NCBI GenBank assembly: GCA_019744775.1
Contig: JAIETZ010000001.1
Coordinates: forward strand, 744,001 to 808,000
Origin: Candidatus Obscuribacterales bacterium
GTDB lineage: Bacteria > Cyanobacteriota > Vampirovibrionia > Obscuribacterales > Obscuribacteraceae
Direction of reading: 5' to 3'
Length of the DNA: 64,000 nt
The notes under the pieces were generated by a model. It saw only the letters and a program-made list of their open reading frames with translations, searched no databases and was not told where the DNA came from. The position numbers and the translations under genes were made by a program. The stretch's first letter is position 1. Each line of letters begins with the position of its first letter. Positions 51,549 to 60,218 of this stretch are shown one piece after another.

Positions 51549-54500
51549 ATGCGCATAAAAGAGATCGAACTCGACAACTTTAAGTCGTTCGGAAAGCGCA
51601 CTGTTGTACCGCTTTTACCAGGCTTTACGACAATTTCCGGACCAAACGGCTCCGGCAAGTCGAATATCATCGATAGTTTGTTATTTGCATTAGGACTGTC
51701 TTCTACGCGCTCGATGCGTGCTGAGAGACTGCCCGACTTGCTCAACAACTTGAGCGGCAAGAACGAAGCCCGAGTAACCGTACGCTTTACGGATGACAAA
51801 GGCAATGAGCTCGAGGTAGTCCGCCGTATTCGCGTCAAGGAAAACAGCTATACCTCGACGTATATGCTTAACGGCAGAAATACAACTCTCACTGAAATCC
51901 ACGACGAGCTGATGAAATACAACGTCAGCCCGACAGGTTTTAACGTCATCATGCAGGGCGACGTCACGGGAATTGTGACCATGAGCGCCAGCGAACGCCG
52001 TAAAATCATAGATGAATTGGCCGGCGTTGCCGAATTCGACAGACGTATTGATCAAGCAACAGATGAACTTTCATCCGTAGGCGAAAAAATTGATCACCAG
52101 AAAATTATTCTGACTGAAATTGCCGCTCGCATTTTGACTCTGCAATCAGATAGAGACCAAGCTCTCAAATATCTTGATTTGAAAAAGCAGAAAGAAAGCA
52201 TTGAACGTGACTTGGTATTCGTCCGGGTAAAAGAAGGCGAAGCCAAATTAGCTGCTGAATTAGCCAGACTAACAAGCCTCAACGAGCGTGAAGAGCATTT
52301 ACTTGCCGTCCGCGAAAAGGCTGAAATGGATCTTTTCCAATTGCGCTCCGAAATGGGTCGCATTGACGAAGAGATTCGTGACAAGGGTGGCAACGAGCAG
52401 ATATTACTCCGCCAGGAACAAGAAAACCTGCGCGGTGAATTGACTCGTGAAGAAAACAGACTTGCATCCGTCACAACCGCTGCTGAAGAAAAAGGCAAAT
52501 TGCAAAAGAGCTTACAAGCTCAAATTAAGACCATTGATAAACACATCAATGACTTGAACAAGCACAGAAAGCAAAGCGAAATTGATATCAAGGCTGTAAA
52601 AGAAATTTACGCCGAGAAGGAAGCTGCACTTGCTGTAATTCAAAGTCAGATTGATGAATTGCGCCAAGCTAAAGATCGTTCGTCAGACAAAGTAACTTCC
52701 ACTTATTCAACTTTGCAGAAGTTGAGAGAAGAAAAGCACGAACTAGAAGTTAAGTGCACCAAGCACAGCAGCCGTAAGGAAGAGCTCGAAAGAGGTCTTG
52801 AGTCCTTACGCTCTTTTGTCACAACAAATATCAGTAAGTCAGCTGAATCCAAAGGCTTAGTTCTCTCGTTAGAGCGTAAATACACAGATGTCCAAGCGTT
52901 GGCACTGGGTATGGAGCGCAACGTTCGTCAGCTGGAAGACGAAATGGCTTCAACCAATGAAGACATTGAGATGAAGCGCAAGGAATTGGAAGCAATCAAC
53001 AGACGCATCATCGAGTTGGAAACCCACCGTGATGTTGCTGGTGAAAGCGGTTATGGCAGAGCTGTCGAAGCCATCTTAAAAGCTAATATCCCCGGTGTGC
53101 ACGGCACAATTGGTCAATTGGGTAATGTTGACCAGCGTTACACAACAGCTTTGGAAATTTGTATTGGACCAAGACTGGCTCACATTGTTGTAGATGACGA
53201 CCAAGTAGCTCAAGAATGTATTGAATACTTAAAGTCACACAAAGCCGGTCGCGCGACATTCGTTCCTCTAAATAAGATAGTCACGCAACCACCAGGCTTA
53301 TTGCCTGATCGTCCAGGCGTAATTGACTATGCCTATAACTTAATTGACTTCGATCCTCGTTATTCCAAAGCCTTCCAATATGCTTGCGGACAGACAATTG
53401 TCGTCGAAGACATGGAAGTTGGACGTAAGCTTCTCGGTCAAGCTCGCATGGTCACACTGCCAGGCGAACTGTTTGAAAAAGCAGGAAGTATCACTGGTGG
53501 TACAGACAGTAAAGCCAAACTGCACTTTACAGGCGGCAAGGGTGAAAACGACCTCAATACTCTGCAATTAAAGAGCAAGAGCCTACTTGGCTATATCCAA
53601 GGATTGCAGGACGCTCTCAAAGAATTGACAGCAACCATCGCTGAAGATCGTGAAAAGCTCAAAGATGTTCACACGCAGCTGGCCAAAGAACATGCTGAAC
53701 TTGAAGGCAAGCGCAAAGAGTCGGAAAACATCGACAAAGAAATTGAAGAAGCTAAGCCTAAGCTGAGAGCTAATGGTGACGAGATTGAACAGATTGATAA
53801 AGATCTGGATCAATACTCCAAGACTTTGGCTGACTTGGACAAGCAGATCGGAAAACTCCACGAAGAAGTTGCCGATATCACAAGCTCCGGTCAAAGAAGC
53901 GAAATTGATAAGCTCATTGGTCAAGCTGAAGAATTACAGATTGAACTTGAGCACATTGGTCAAAACGTAAACGAAAACCAGCGCGAAATAGACCGCCTGG
54001 AAGCCGAAGAAAGAGTCGAGCAAAATACTCGCGCCGGCTTTGACGCACAGCTAGTCGAAGTGACTAAGGAAATCGACGAGCTCAAAGTAGAATTCCCGGG
54101 ACATACTGCACGTATTGAAGAGCTGAAGAAGCAAATAGACGAGATTGAAGTTAAGGTCAACTCTCTATCTAATGAATTGACTCAGCTACGCGAACTCAAA
54201 GACCAGATCTATGAAAAGGTCACTGGCTGCGAGATTGAAAAGACCAAAATAGAGCAAGACTTACTCCACTTGGAAGAAGAGCGCCAGAAGTGCAAACTAT
54301 CGCACGGTGCTTTGACCGAGCAATTAACTGTTCTGAAAGTCGAACTCGAGCAATTGCTTGCCGAACAACCTGATTACGAGCCACCATCTGCCGGTACTGT
54401 TGAACAACTGAAGATGCAGTCCGACAGGTTGGAAAAGCGCATGCGCGCCCTCGAGCCTGTAAACATGAAGGCTTTGGAAGAGTACGACTTAACCAGACAG

Positions 54501-55088
54501 CGCCAGCAGGAAATGGAAGAGAACCTGCTTACGTTGACCACCGAGAAAGACGAAATTCTCCAGCGCATTGCCGGCTACGACGAATTGAAGAAGCGCACAT
54601 TTATGGAATCATTCGATGCCATTAACGCCAACTTCCAAGAAATCTTCCACGAACTCTCTCACGGTAGCGGTCGCCTCGAGCTGGAAAATCCGGAAAGACC
54701 ATTCGAAGGCGGTCTCATTATCCGTGCTCAACCACGTGAGAAGAAGATGCAACGCATCGAGGCTCTATCCGGTGGTGAGAAGTCACTGACAGCTTTGTCA
54801 TTTGTGTTTGCCTTCCAGCGTTATGCTCCGGCTCCGTTCTACGCATTTGATGAAGTCGACATGATGCTTGATGGTTCCAACGCTGAGCGCCTTGCCCGCA
54901 TGGTCAAGCGTCAATCAGAACAAGCTCAGTTTGTTGTAGTAAGTTTGCGCCGTCCAATGATTGAAAATTCCAACCACGCTGTTGGCGTATCCTTGAGAGC
55001 CGATGGCTTCTCACGCGTGGTCGGTATCCAAGAAATTCAACTGCCTGATGAAGAACAAGCGGAAGAAGTGGTTGGGGCAGGTGTTTAA
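51549..55088 (+). CDS. smc: Chromosome condensin subunit SMC
   Basis: Coiled-coil ATPase that loops and segregates DNA. 1179 residues, normal length. Walker A GPNGSGKS (31-38), Q-loop region, long coiled coils ~160-500 and ~650-1020, hinge ~505-640 (VHGTIGQLGNVDQRYTTALE; GELFEKAGSITGGT), signature LSGGEK (1073-1078) and Walker B with FDEVD (Asp1101-Glu1102). Two bases separate it from scpA. Confidence 0.98.
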   Translation: MRIKEIELDNFKSFGKRTVVPLLPGFTTISGPNGSGKSNIIDSLLFALGLSSTRSMRAERLPDLLNNLSGKNEARVTVRFTDDKGNELEVVRRIRVKENSYTSTYMLNGRNTTLTEIHDELMKYNVSPTGFNVIMQGDVTGIVTMSASERRKIIDELAGVAEFDRRIDQATDELSSVGEKIDHQKIILTEIAARILTLQSDRDQALKYLDLKKQKESIERDLVFVRVKEGEAKLAAELARLTSLNEREEHLLAVREKAEMDLFQLRSEMGRIDEEIRDKGGNEQILLRQEQENLRGELTREENRLASVTTAAEEKGKLQKSLQAQIKTIDKHINDLNKHRKQSEIDIKAVKEIYAEKEAALAVIQSQIDELRQAKDRSSDKVTSTYSTLQKLREEKHELEVKCTKHSSRKEELERGLESLRSFVTTNISKSAESKGLVLSLERKYTDVQALALGMERNVRQLEDEMASTNEDIEMKRKELEAINRRIIELETHRDVAGESGYGRAVEAILKANIPGVHGTIGQLGNVDQRYTTALEICIGPRLAHIVVDDDQVAQECIEYLKSHKAGRATFVPLNKIVTQPPGLLPDRPGVIDYAYNLIDFDPRYSKAFQYACGQTIVVEDMEVGRKLLGQARMVTLPGELFEKAGSITGGTDSKAKLHFTGGKGENDLNTLQLKSKSLLGYIQGLQDALKELTATIAEDREKLKDVHTQLAKEHAELEGKRKESENIDKEIEEAKPKLRANGDEIEQIDKDLDQYSKTLADLDKQIGKLHEEVADITSSGQRSEIDKLIGQAEELQIELEHIGQNVNENQREIDRLEAEERVEQNTRAGFDAQLVEVTKEIDELKVEFPGHTARIEELKKQIDEIEVKVNSLSNELTQLRELKDQIYEKVTGCEIEKTKIEQDLLHLEEERQKCKLSHGALTEQLTVLKVELEQLLAEQPDYEPPSAGTVEQLKMQSDRLEKRMRALEPVNMKALEEYDLTRQRQQEMEENLLTLTTEKDEILQRIAGYDELKKRTFMESFDAINANFQEIFHELSHGSGRLELENPERPFEGGLIIRAQPREKKMQRIEALSGGEKSLTALSFVFAFQRYAPAPFYAFDEVDMMLDGSNAERLARMVKRQSEQAQFVVVSLRRPMIENSNHAVGVSLRADGFSRVVGIQEIQLPDEEQAEEVVGAGV

Positions 55089-55090
55089 TT

Positions 55091-55996
55091 ATGGTCGAAG
55101 CATATCCAACAGGGTTTCCCGAGGAAGGTCTTCCACCAATCGGTCCTGAGATAACTCAAGGCGAATTTCAAACTCCAACTGTAGAAGCACCGAGCAAAGG
55201 CTATGCAGCCGTAGGCGGTATTGAGCTTCTAGTTGAGATGGCTGCCAAAGGTGAAATTGATCCAAAGAACATCGATATTATTGATGTCACCGACAAGTTT
55301 TTGCGCGCCATTGCTGCCGCACCGAAAGAAAACTTGCGCCAAAGCGGCAAGACCCTTTTCCATGCTTCAGTTCTTTTGAGAATGAAAGCAGAGGCTTTGC
55401 TAGTCGACAATCTCGATGATTTGTCCGGCGGCGATGACTTCCTTGATTTCGACGAAGAAGGCGGCATAATCTACGACGCAAACAACCAACCGGTTGCCCG
55501 TCAGATTACCCTGGCAGACCTCGAAAAAGCGCTTGTGAGACGTGCCAACAACAAGCAAATGCGCCAGAGAAAGGTCACACTCGAACAACTTATTGAAGCA
55601 CTGCGTGAAGCTGAACATATCGAAAAAGCGCGTGCCACCAAAGAACGCAAACCTGCCATTGATCTAGAAGGACAGCACGAGGTCAATGACTTTGACGATA
55701 TCTTGGAGCTCGCTCACGATGAAGATATCGAGGTTGTCATTGCTCGTATTGAGCAAATCTTGGTCAAGCATTTCATTTCGGAAGATACCTTGCCCTTAGT
55801 TCACTTGATAAGAGCAATGGGAGAGAGAGGCGATTGGGTAGATGCGTTTTTAGCTGTGCTATTTCTCTCAAACGCAGGTAAAATTACCCTTGAGCAAGAA
55901 CAGTTTTACGGACCGCTATTTTTGGTTCGTCCCGGCGAACGTCAATCGTCCGCTGACAATGATGGAGAGGCCCAACCAGAGGCATTAGAGGCATAG
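55091..55996 (+). CDS. scpA: Condensin kleisin subunit ScpA
   Basis: Kleisin bridging the SMC heads. 301 residues: N-terminal helical domain GIELLVEMAAKGEIDPKNID and DKFLRAIAA, HASVLLRMKAEALL; acidic middle; C-terminal winged helix DAFLAVLFLSNAGKITLEQE.. FGPLFL-type end. An extra ~35-residue leader precedes the core. Between smc and scpB. Confidence 0.93.
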   Translation: MVEAYPTGFPEEGLPPIGPEITQGEFQTPTVEAPSKGYAAVGGIELLVEMAAKGEIDPKNIDIIDVTDKFLRAIAAAPKENLRQSGKTLFHASVLLRMKAEALLVDNLDDLSGGDDFLDFDEEGGIIYDANNQPVARQITLADLEKALVRRANNKQMRQRKVTLEQLIEALREAEHIEKARATKERKPAIDLEGQHEVNDFDDILELAHDEDIEVVIARIEQILVKHFISEDTLPLVHLIRAMGERGDWVDAFLAVLFLSNAGKITLEQEQFYGPLFLVRPGERQSSADNDGEAQPEALEA

Positions 55997-56006
55997 GCAT
56001 AAATAA

Positions 56007-57143
56007 ATGAGTTTAAAGGCTAGAGTTGAAGCAGTGCTATTCCTGACGGACAAACCGATCAGGGCAGCCGCAATTGCCAAAATCGTCAATGTCGACGTAC
56101 AACTTGTACGTCAGGCATTAATCGAATTGGTTCAAGACTATGAAGCCCGCTCAAGCGGACTTGAGATTGCCGCAGATGACGGCTACATCATTCAAGTGAA
56201 GGACGAGTTTGCTTCCATCATCGATGAATTCTTACCAGTAGAAATGTCGGCTGCGCACATAAGAACGCTTTCGGCAATCGCCATCAAGCAACCCATCCCA
56301 CAATCAGACATCATCAAGATTCGTGGTGCCGGTGCTTACGATCACATCAAAGAATTGCTCGAGAAAGAACTCATCAACAAAGATGAGAACCAAGGCGGTC
56401 GCTCACCAATATTGACGACAACCAAGAAATTCCAAGAGTATTTCCGCCTCACTAAAGATGCAAAATCATTGCGTCAAATGCTGCGCAAGCAAGATAAGCC
56501 GGAAACACCGGAAGGTGAGTCAGGTGAGGGTGAAGCTGAAGGCTTTAGCGAAGAAGAAGCACAACAACTGCTTCTCTTGGCTCAAAGCATTGCTGGTGAA
56601 GGTGCCTCTGCTCCTGTTGAAGGTGAAGTAGCTCAGACAGAAACTATCGCACAGACTGAAACATCTGAAAGCGTAGACTTTGCACCTGAAGCATCATCTG
56701 AATCAATGGAAGCTACTACAGAAGTTGCAGCCGAGACTTCAGAGGAAGTAACAGCAGCAGCCACAACAGAAGCAATTGCAGTCGCTGAAGAAGTCGAAGC
56801 TAGTGAAGATTCGGATGATGATGAATCTGACGACGAAGATGAAGACGAATCAGAAGATGACGACGATGAAGATGATGATGAGTCTGATGAAGACGAGGAA
56901 GAAGAAGACGTCGTTAGCGAAGTAGCTGCAAAAGACGAGTCAGACTCCGAAGATGACGATGACGATTCGGATGATGACGACGAAGATTACGATGATGAGG
57001 ACGAGGAAGAGGAAACTGAAGAGGTAGCTGAAGACAGCGAGAAAACCTTTTCCCACCAACCGGTAGAAATGGATGAGCCATTCAGCCCTCACTCAGCAGC
57101 TCCCGATAGCGTCTCACATTCAACAGGCGACTTCATCGTCTAA
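56007..57143 (+). CDS. scpB: Condensin subunit ScpB with very acidic C-terminal tail
   Basis: Kleisin-binding partner of SMC-ScpA. The ScpB core is residues ~1-165 (two winged helices: KARVEAVLFLTDKPI; LSAIAIKQPIPQSDI; ELINKDENQGGRSPILTTT). After it come ~210 residues not usual for the family: a Glu/Ala/Thr-rich part and then a run of nearly pure Asp/Glu/Ser (~265-345). Total 378 residues against ~190 normally. The stop overlaps the ispD ATG (TAATG). Confidence 0.93.
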   Translation: MSLKARVEAVLFLTDKPIRAAAIAKIVNVDVQLVRQALIELVQDYEARSSGLEIAADDGYIIQVKDEFASIIDEFLPVEMSAAHIRTLSAIAIKQPIPQSDIIKIRGAGAYDHIKELLEKELINKDENQGGRSPILTTTKKFQEYFRLTKDAKSLRQMLRKQDKPETPEGESGEGEAEGFSEEEAQQLLLLAQSIAGEGASAPVEGEVAQTETIAQTETSESVDFAPEASSESMEATTEVAAETSEEVTAAATTEAIAVAEEVEASEDSDDDESDDEDEDESEDDDDEDDDESDEDEEEEDVVSEVAAKDESDSEDDDDDSDDDDEDYDDEDEEEETEEVAEDSEKTFSHQPVEMDEPFSPHSAAPDSVSHSTGDFIV

Positions 57144-57844
57144 TGCCCGCGGCAATTCTATTAGCTGCCGGAATTGGTGCCCGTTGCGCAAGACCTGGGG
57201 ATAAGTCGCCCAAGCAATTTCTCTCTATAGGAAAGTATCCTGTATGGGCGTGGCCGTTTTTGGCATTTGCTAACCACACAGAAATTGACCAGATAGTAGT
57301 AGCTACCTTACCCGAAATGGTTGATACCATTCGCGAAGCTATCGCTAATCTTCCTTGCAGCAAAGACGTCACAGTCATCGCCGGAGGAGCGACAAGGCAA
57401 GAATCAGTTCGTCTGAGCTTAACTGCTCTTTCAAAGAGCAATCCGGACTTTGTATTGATTCACGATGCAGCGCGCCCATTTTTGACAGCGCAAATTATAT
57501 CCGACACTTTAGATAGCGTACGGAAGTATGGTGCCTGCACAATTGGTGTCACCGCCAGTGATACCGTCAAAAAGGTTGTCGATGGTGTCATTGTGGAAAC
57601 GCTAGACCGGAATTCATTAGTACTGGTGCAAACTCCCCAAGCAGCTCGCTTTGACTGGATAATGAAAGCCCACGAGAAAGCTCGACAAGAGGGGCTTTCC
57701 GTAACAGACGATGCGGCCATTCTGGAGCAAGCCGGACATAAAGTAGTCATAGTCCAAGGCTCACCACACAATTTTAAAATCACGCAACCCGAAGATTTGG
57801 CACTGGCAGACGCTCTTGCTTCCATCATATTTGAGCGCGTCTGA
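57143..57844 (+). CDS. ispD: 2-C-methyl-D-erythritol 4-phosphate cytidylyltransferase
   Basis: CTP-dependent step of the MEP isoprenoid pathway. 233 residues with the CTP loop AILLAAGIGARCARPGDKSPK (in part), IHDAARPF, TVKKV, the QTPQAAR block and TDDAAILEQAG. Start overlaps the scpB stop. No other MEP gene is near. Confidence 0.95.
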   Translation: MPAAILLAAGIGARCARPGDKSPKQFLSIGKYPVWAWPFLAFANHTEIDQIVVATLPEMVDTIREAIANLPCSKDVTVIAGGATRQESVRLSLTALSKSNPDFVLIHDAARPFLTAQIISDTLDSVRKYGACTIGVTASDTVKKVVDGVIVETLDRNSLVLVQTPQAARFDWIMKAHEKARQEGLSVTDDAAILEQAGHKVVIVQGSPHNFKITQPEDLALADALASIIFERV

Positions 57845-57946
57845 TATTGAGGCACCATATCGAAAAGATATGCTAGCCTGTATAGCCTTGTGATACCACT
57901 TACTACTTGCGCATTGACAAAAAGTATATAGAATTGGGGGTACTCG

Positions 57947-58447
57947 GTGAATCTCTTTGGATGGCAGACGAAAACTATGACTCAAGAATATAAAGAACCA
58001 ACGCCAGGAGCCCGCACTACAAAGAAAGAAGTAGATCTCTTTCCAGTGCTACAGGAACGCAGAGTACCGCAAATGTCCATGGTGGCACATCAAGCGACGC
58101 CGGATAGGCTCGGTGCTCAGATTTCCATGTTCAGTCCCGTAACCTTCGAAGAAGCCCTCAATATAGTAGATTGCCTACGCGCACGGGCATCTGCCACCAT
58201 TTCGCTGGAAAACATGCGAAAGGCTGACGCAGATCGCTTGGTGGACTTCGTCTCCGGCGCTTCGGCTGCTATTGATGGCGACTTCCACAAATTAAACGAC
58301 AACGTTTACCTCTTCTGCCCAAGCAATATGCGGATAATCGGACCGGCTGAGCCAGTCGAAACCGCTGGAAGGGGCGGACCGCTCGACTACCTCTTCCCAG
58401 AAGGCTCGGTATTCGACAAGTCCAAATTCAACGGCTTCAACTCCTAA
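57947..58447 (+). CDS. sepF: Cell-division protein SepF
   Basis: FtsZ-anchoring protein that bends membranes at the septum. 166 residues from GTG 57947 (GGGGG upstream). N-terminal MNLFGWQT is a plausible membrane-binding helix; SepF core ~60-130: FSPVTFEEALNIVDCLRARA, LENMRKADADRLVDFVSGA, LNDNVYLFCPSNM. In cyanobacteria the homologue is Cdv2/SepF. Followed by a terminator. Confidence 0.94.
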   Translation: MNLFGWQTKTMTQEYKEPTPGARTTKKEVDLFPVLQERRVPQMSMVAHQATPDRLGAQISMFSPVTFEEALNIVDCLRARASATISLENMRKADADRLVDFVSGASAAIDGDFHKLNDNVYLFCPSNMRIIGPAEPVETAGRGGPLDYLFPEGSVFDKSKFNGFNS

Positions 58448-58463
58448 CAAATTCAACCAACTC

Positions 58464-58499
58464 AAAAGGGCGCCCTCACAAATGTAGGGGCGTCTTTTT
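58464..58499 (+). terminator. Terminator after sepF
   Basis: Stem AAAAGgGCGCCC... / GGGGCGTCTTTT (one bulge, one G-T pair) with a 9-10-base loop, ending in TTTTTA. It starts 17 bases after the sepF stop. Confidence 0.75.
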
Positions 58500-58524
58500 A
58501 TTTGCCCCTTTTCCCAATTTTCCG

Positions 58525-58649
58525 CATTGCATGCCTATTTTTTGGTCTTTCGTAGGGGCTCATTGCATGCCTATTTTTTGGTCTTTCGTAGGGGCTCATT
58601 GCATGCCTATTTTTTGGTCTTTCGTAGGGGCGCATTGCATGCGCCCGGG
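58525..58649. repeat. 36-bp tandem repeat, three units plus partial fourth
   Basis: Units 58525-58560, 58561-58596 and 58597-58632, identical except the last base; each runs CATTGCATGCCTATTTTTTG then GTCTTTCGTAGGGGCT. The partial fourth unit turns into GCGCCCGGG, completing the palindromic repeat also found at 33966. No spacers, so not CRISPR. The whole gap 58448-58879 (432 bases) holds no ORF I believe: sepF terminator, this array, an unassigned stretch, and the hairpin at 58827. Confidence 0.9.
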
Positions 58650-58826
58650 AAGCCAGTAGCTTAAGGATATTTCATCTGACGATCTTTGGCGCTTTGCGGT
58701 CAGGCACTTCAAGTTTTTTAACTCCCACGAAGTTGTCGCGCTGCTATCATTTAAATACAAGGCATGAGGCGGGTTTTCCCTGCCTGGTGCGTTGTTTCCT
58801 CCTTACCTAATCCACCACAATAAGTG

Positions 58827-58860
58827 CTTCCTCCGTGTCTTTCGGGGGAAGTTCTTTTTT
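58827..58860 (+). terminator. Rho-independent terminator in the sepF downstream gap
   Basis: Stem CTTCCTCCG / CGGGGGAAG (9 pairs, one G-T) with loop TGTCTTT, then TTCTTTTTT. No annotated gene precedes it on the plus strand for ~170 bases after the repeats, so a small RNA may end here; alternatively it backs up sepF termination. Confidence 0.7.
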
Positions 58861-58879
58861 GTACACCACCCTTAGTTGG

Positions 58880-59155
58880 TCACTTCCGATAGTGTTTTTC
58901 GAGCCACCATTGCTTGACGATTGGCAGAGATTGAGCTGATAAAACATAGCCCGCCACGGGAATTAGGGCATCAATCCAACACTTCGGATCCCCAATAGCG
59001 GCAAACATGAACCCTGTTATCAAGTAGGTCAGCATGCTGATGACGACTCGCCTATACAGGCAAACTTCCCAGGCTTTGTCCGCCTCAACCCGCAGGTTTC
59101 GCTCCCGAATCTGCCCGAGTTCTTGCTCTAAGACCGCTAGCCTGTCCTCTAACAT
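58880..59155 (-). CDS. Small conserved-type membrane protein
   Basis: 91 residues from ATG 59155. N-terminal coiled coil (LEDRLAVLEQELGQIRERNLR), then ADKAWEV and two transmembrane helices (VVISMLTYLITGFMFAAIG; WIDALIPVAGYVLSAQSLPI), ending WW. This layout is widespread in bacteria as an uncharacterised family. Start overlaps the mnmH stop by 7 bases, so it is the last gene of the asd operon. Confidence 0.82.
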   Translation of the reverse strand: MLEDRLAVLEQELGQIRERNLRVEADKAWEVCLYRRVVISMLTYLITGFMFAAIGDPKCWIDALIPVAGYVLSAQSLPIVKQWWLEKHYRK

Positions 59156-60204
59156 CCGGAAACTCCTAGTTCGCTTGCAACGGACTGGCATATTTGACTG
59201 GCAGCTGCCGCTGGATCATCCCCCGAAATAGTAACAGCGTATGGAGCCATTTCCGCAATTTGCCTACTATAGAGAGGATCGTAATACGCAACGAGCAGAC
59301 GCTCGGCAACTTGGTTCAATTTACCTTCCTCGGCCAATTCGCGAAGTTCTGCTATTGTCTGTCCCCCTAGACGTTCTCTAAGCCTATTCAACGAATTGAG
59401 TGCATGTTGTCGTGCTACGTCCGTTTGCTGCGCATATTCTTGCACCAGACGCGCCGTTCTGGTTTCTATCGAACCGGTTATCAAAACTTTTGGCTGAGAA
59501 CTAATACAGTCAAGCAAGCGTTTAGGTAGATTGAGATTACCAATCTTACGCCCTTCTGCTTCCAGGAAAACAACCCCACCTTTAACTGCTTTCAGTCGGT
59601 CGTAAATTGCCGCTTCGAAATTTTTCTGAGTTGGTTGCTTACCCAGACCAATGCCACCAAAAGCAGAACCACGATGATTAGCAAGTCCTTCCAAATCCAG
59701 CACTTGCATTCCCAGTTCTTCCAGCTCATTGAGAATTTCCGTCTTGCCAGTACCTGTAAGCCCTTGCAGAACAACAGCATTAAAAGTCCAGTCGCCAGAT
59801 TCTAGAAATTCAATGACTTCCTTACGCCAGGCTTTGTAGCCACCTGTCAGGCGAAAGCAGTCTAGACCGACAACACTGAGAAAACTTGCCACCGCTTCGC
59901 TACGCAATCCACCACGCCAGCAATGAACAACCAATGGCTGTCCATGCTTGCGCATCCCAAAAATCCTATCGACAATCTCAGGAATTTTGGGCGATATAAA
60001 CTTCAGCGCCAGTCTTTTAGCAGGTAGCTCACCCTCAGCCTTATACAGCATGCCAACTTGCGCGCGCTCCATATCAGACAGAAGAGGAACATTCACTGCA
60101 CTGAGAATACGCTCTTCCTCATATTCGCAAGGCGAGCGGACGTCAATTACTAGCGCATCTTTCAGCTCATTGAATTGCTTGGGCGATAGTTCCCGCCATG
60201 TCAT
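59149..60204 (-). CDS. mnmH: tRNA 2-selenouridine synthase
   Basis: Replaces sulfur by selenium (and geranylates) at U34 of tRNAs; also called SelU/YbbB. 351 residues: rhodanese domain ~1-130 with active Cys in VHCWRGGLRSEA, then a P-loop domain with LTGTGKTEIL and LEGLANHRGSAFGG. Normal use needs selenophosphate from SelD, not in the window. 14 bases after rnj. Confidence 0.95.
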   Translation of the reverse strand: MTWRELSPKQFNELKDALVIDVRSPCEYEEERILSAVNVPLLSDMERAQVGMLYKAEGELPAKRLALKFISPKIPEIVDRIFGMRKHGQPLVVHCWRGGLRSEAVASFLSVVGLDCFRLTGGYKAWRKEVIEFLESGDWTFNAVVLQGLTGTGKTEILNELEELGMQVLDLEGLANHRGSAFGGIGLGKQPTQKNFEAAIYDRLKAVKGGVVFLEAEGRKIGNLNLPKRLLDCISSQPKVLITGSIETRTARLVQEYAQQTDVARQHALNSLNRLRERLGGQTIAELRELAEEGKLNQVAERLLVAYYDPLYSRQIAEMAPYAVTISGDDPAAAASQICQSVASELGVSGC

Positions 60205-60218
60205 AGAAAATACCTAGT

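Noticed and set aside
57914-57930. TTGACA followed by TATATA before sepF
   Set aside because: Spacing is only 5 bases; no -10 hexamer at 16-18 bases from TTGACA, so it is not a usable promoter as read.
58525-58649. 36-bp repeats of CRISPR-like length
   Set aside because: Units are directly tandem with no spacers and there is no cas gene in the window.
58740-58830. Minus strand has an AGGTAAGGAGGAAACAAC stretch faintly like the SRP RNA domain IV
   Set aside because: The closing stem of the GGAA tetraloop and the GGUCAGG/AGCAGC asymmetry are not present, and no flanking pairing forms a long hairpin.
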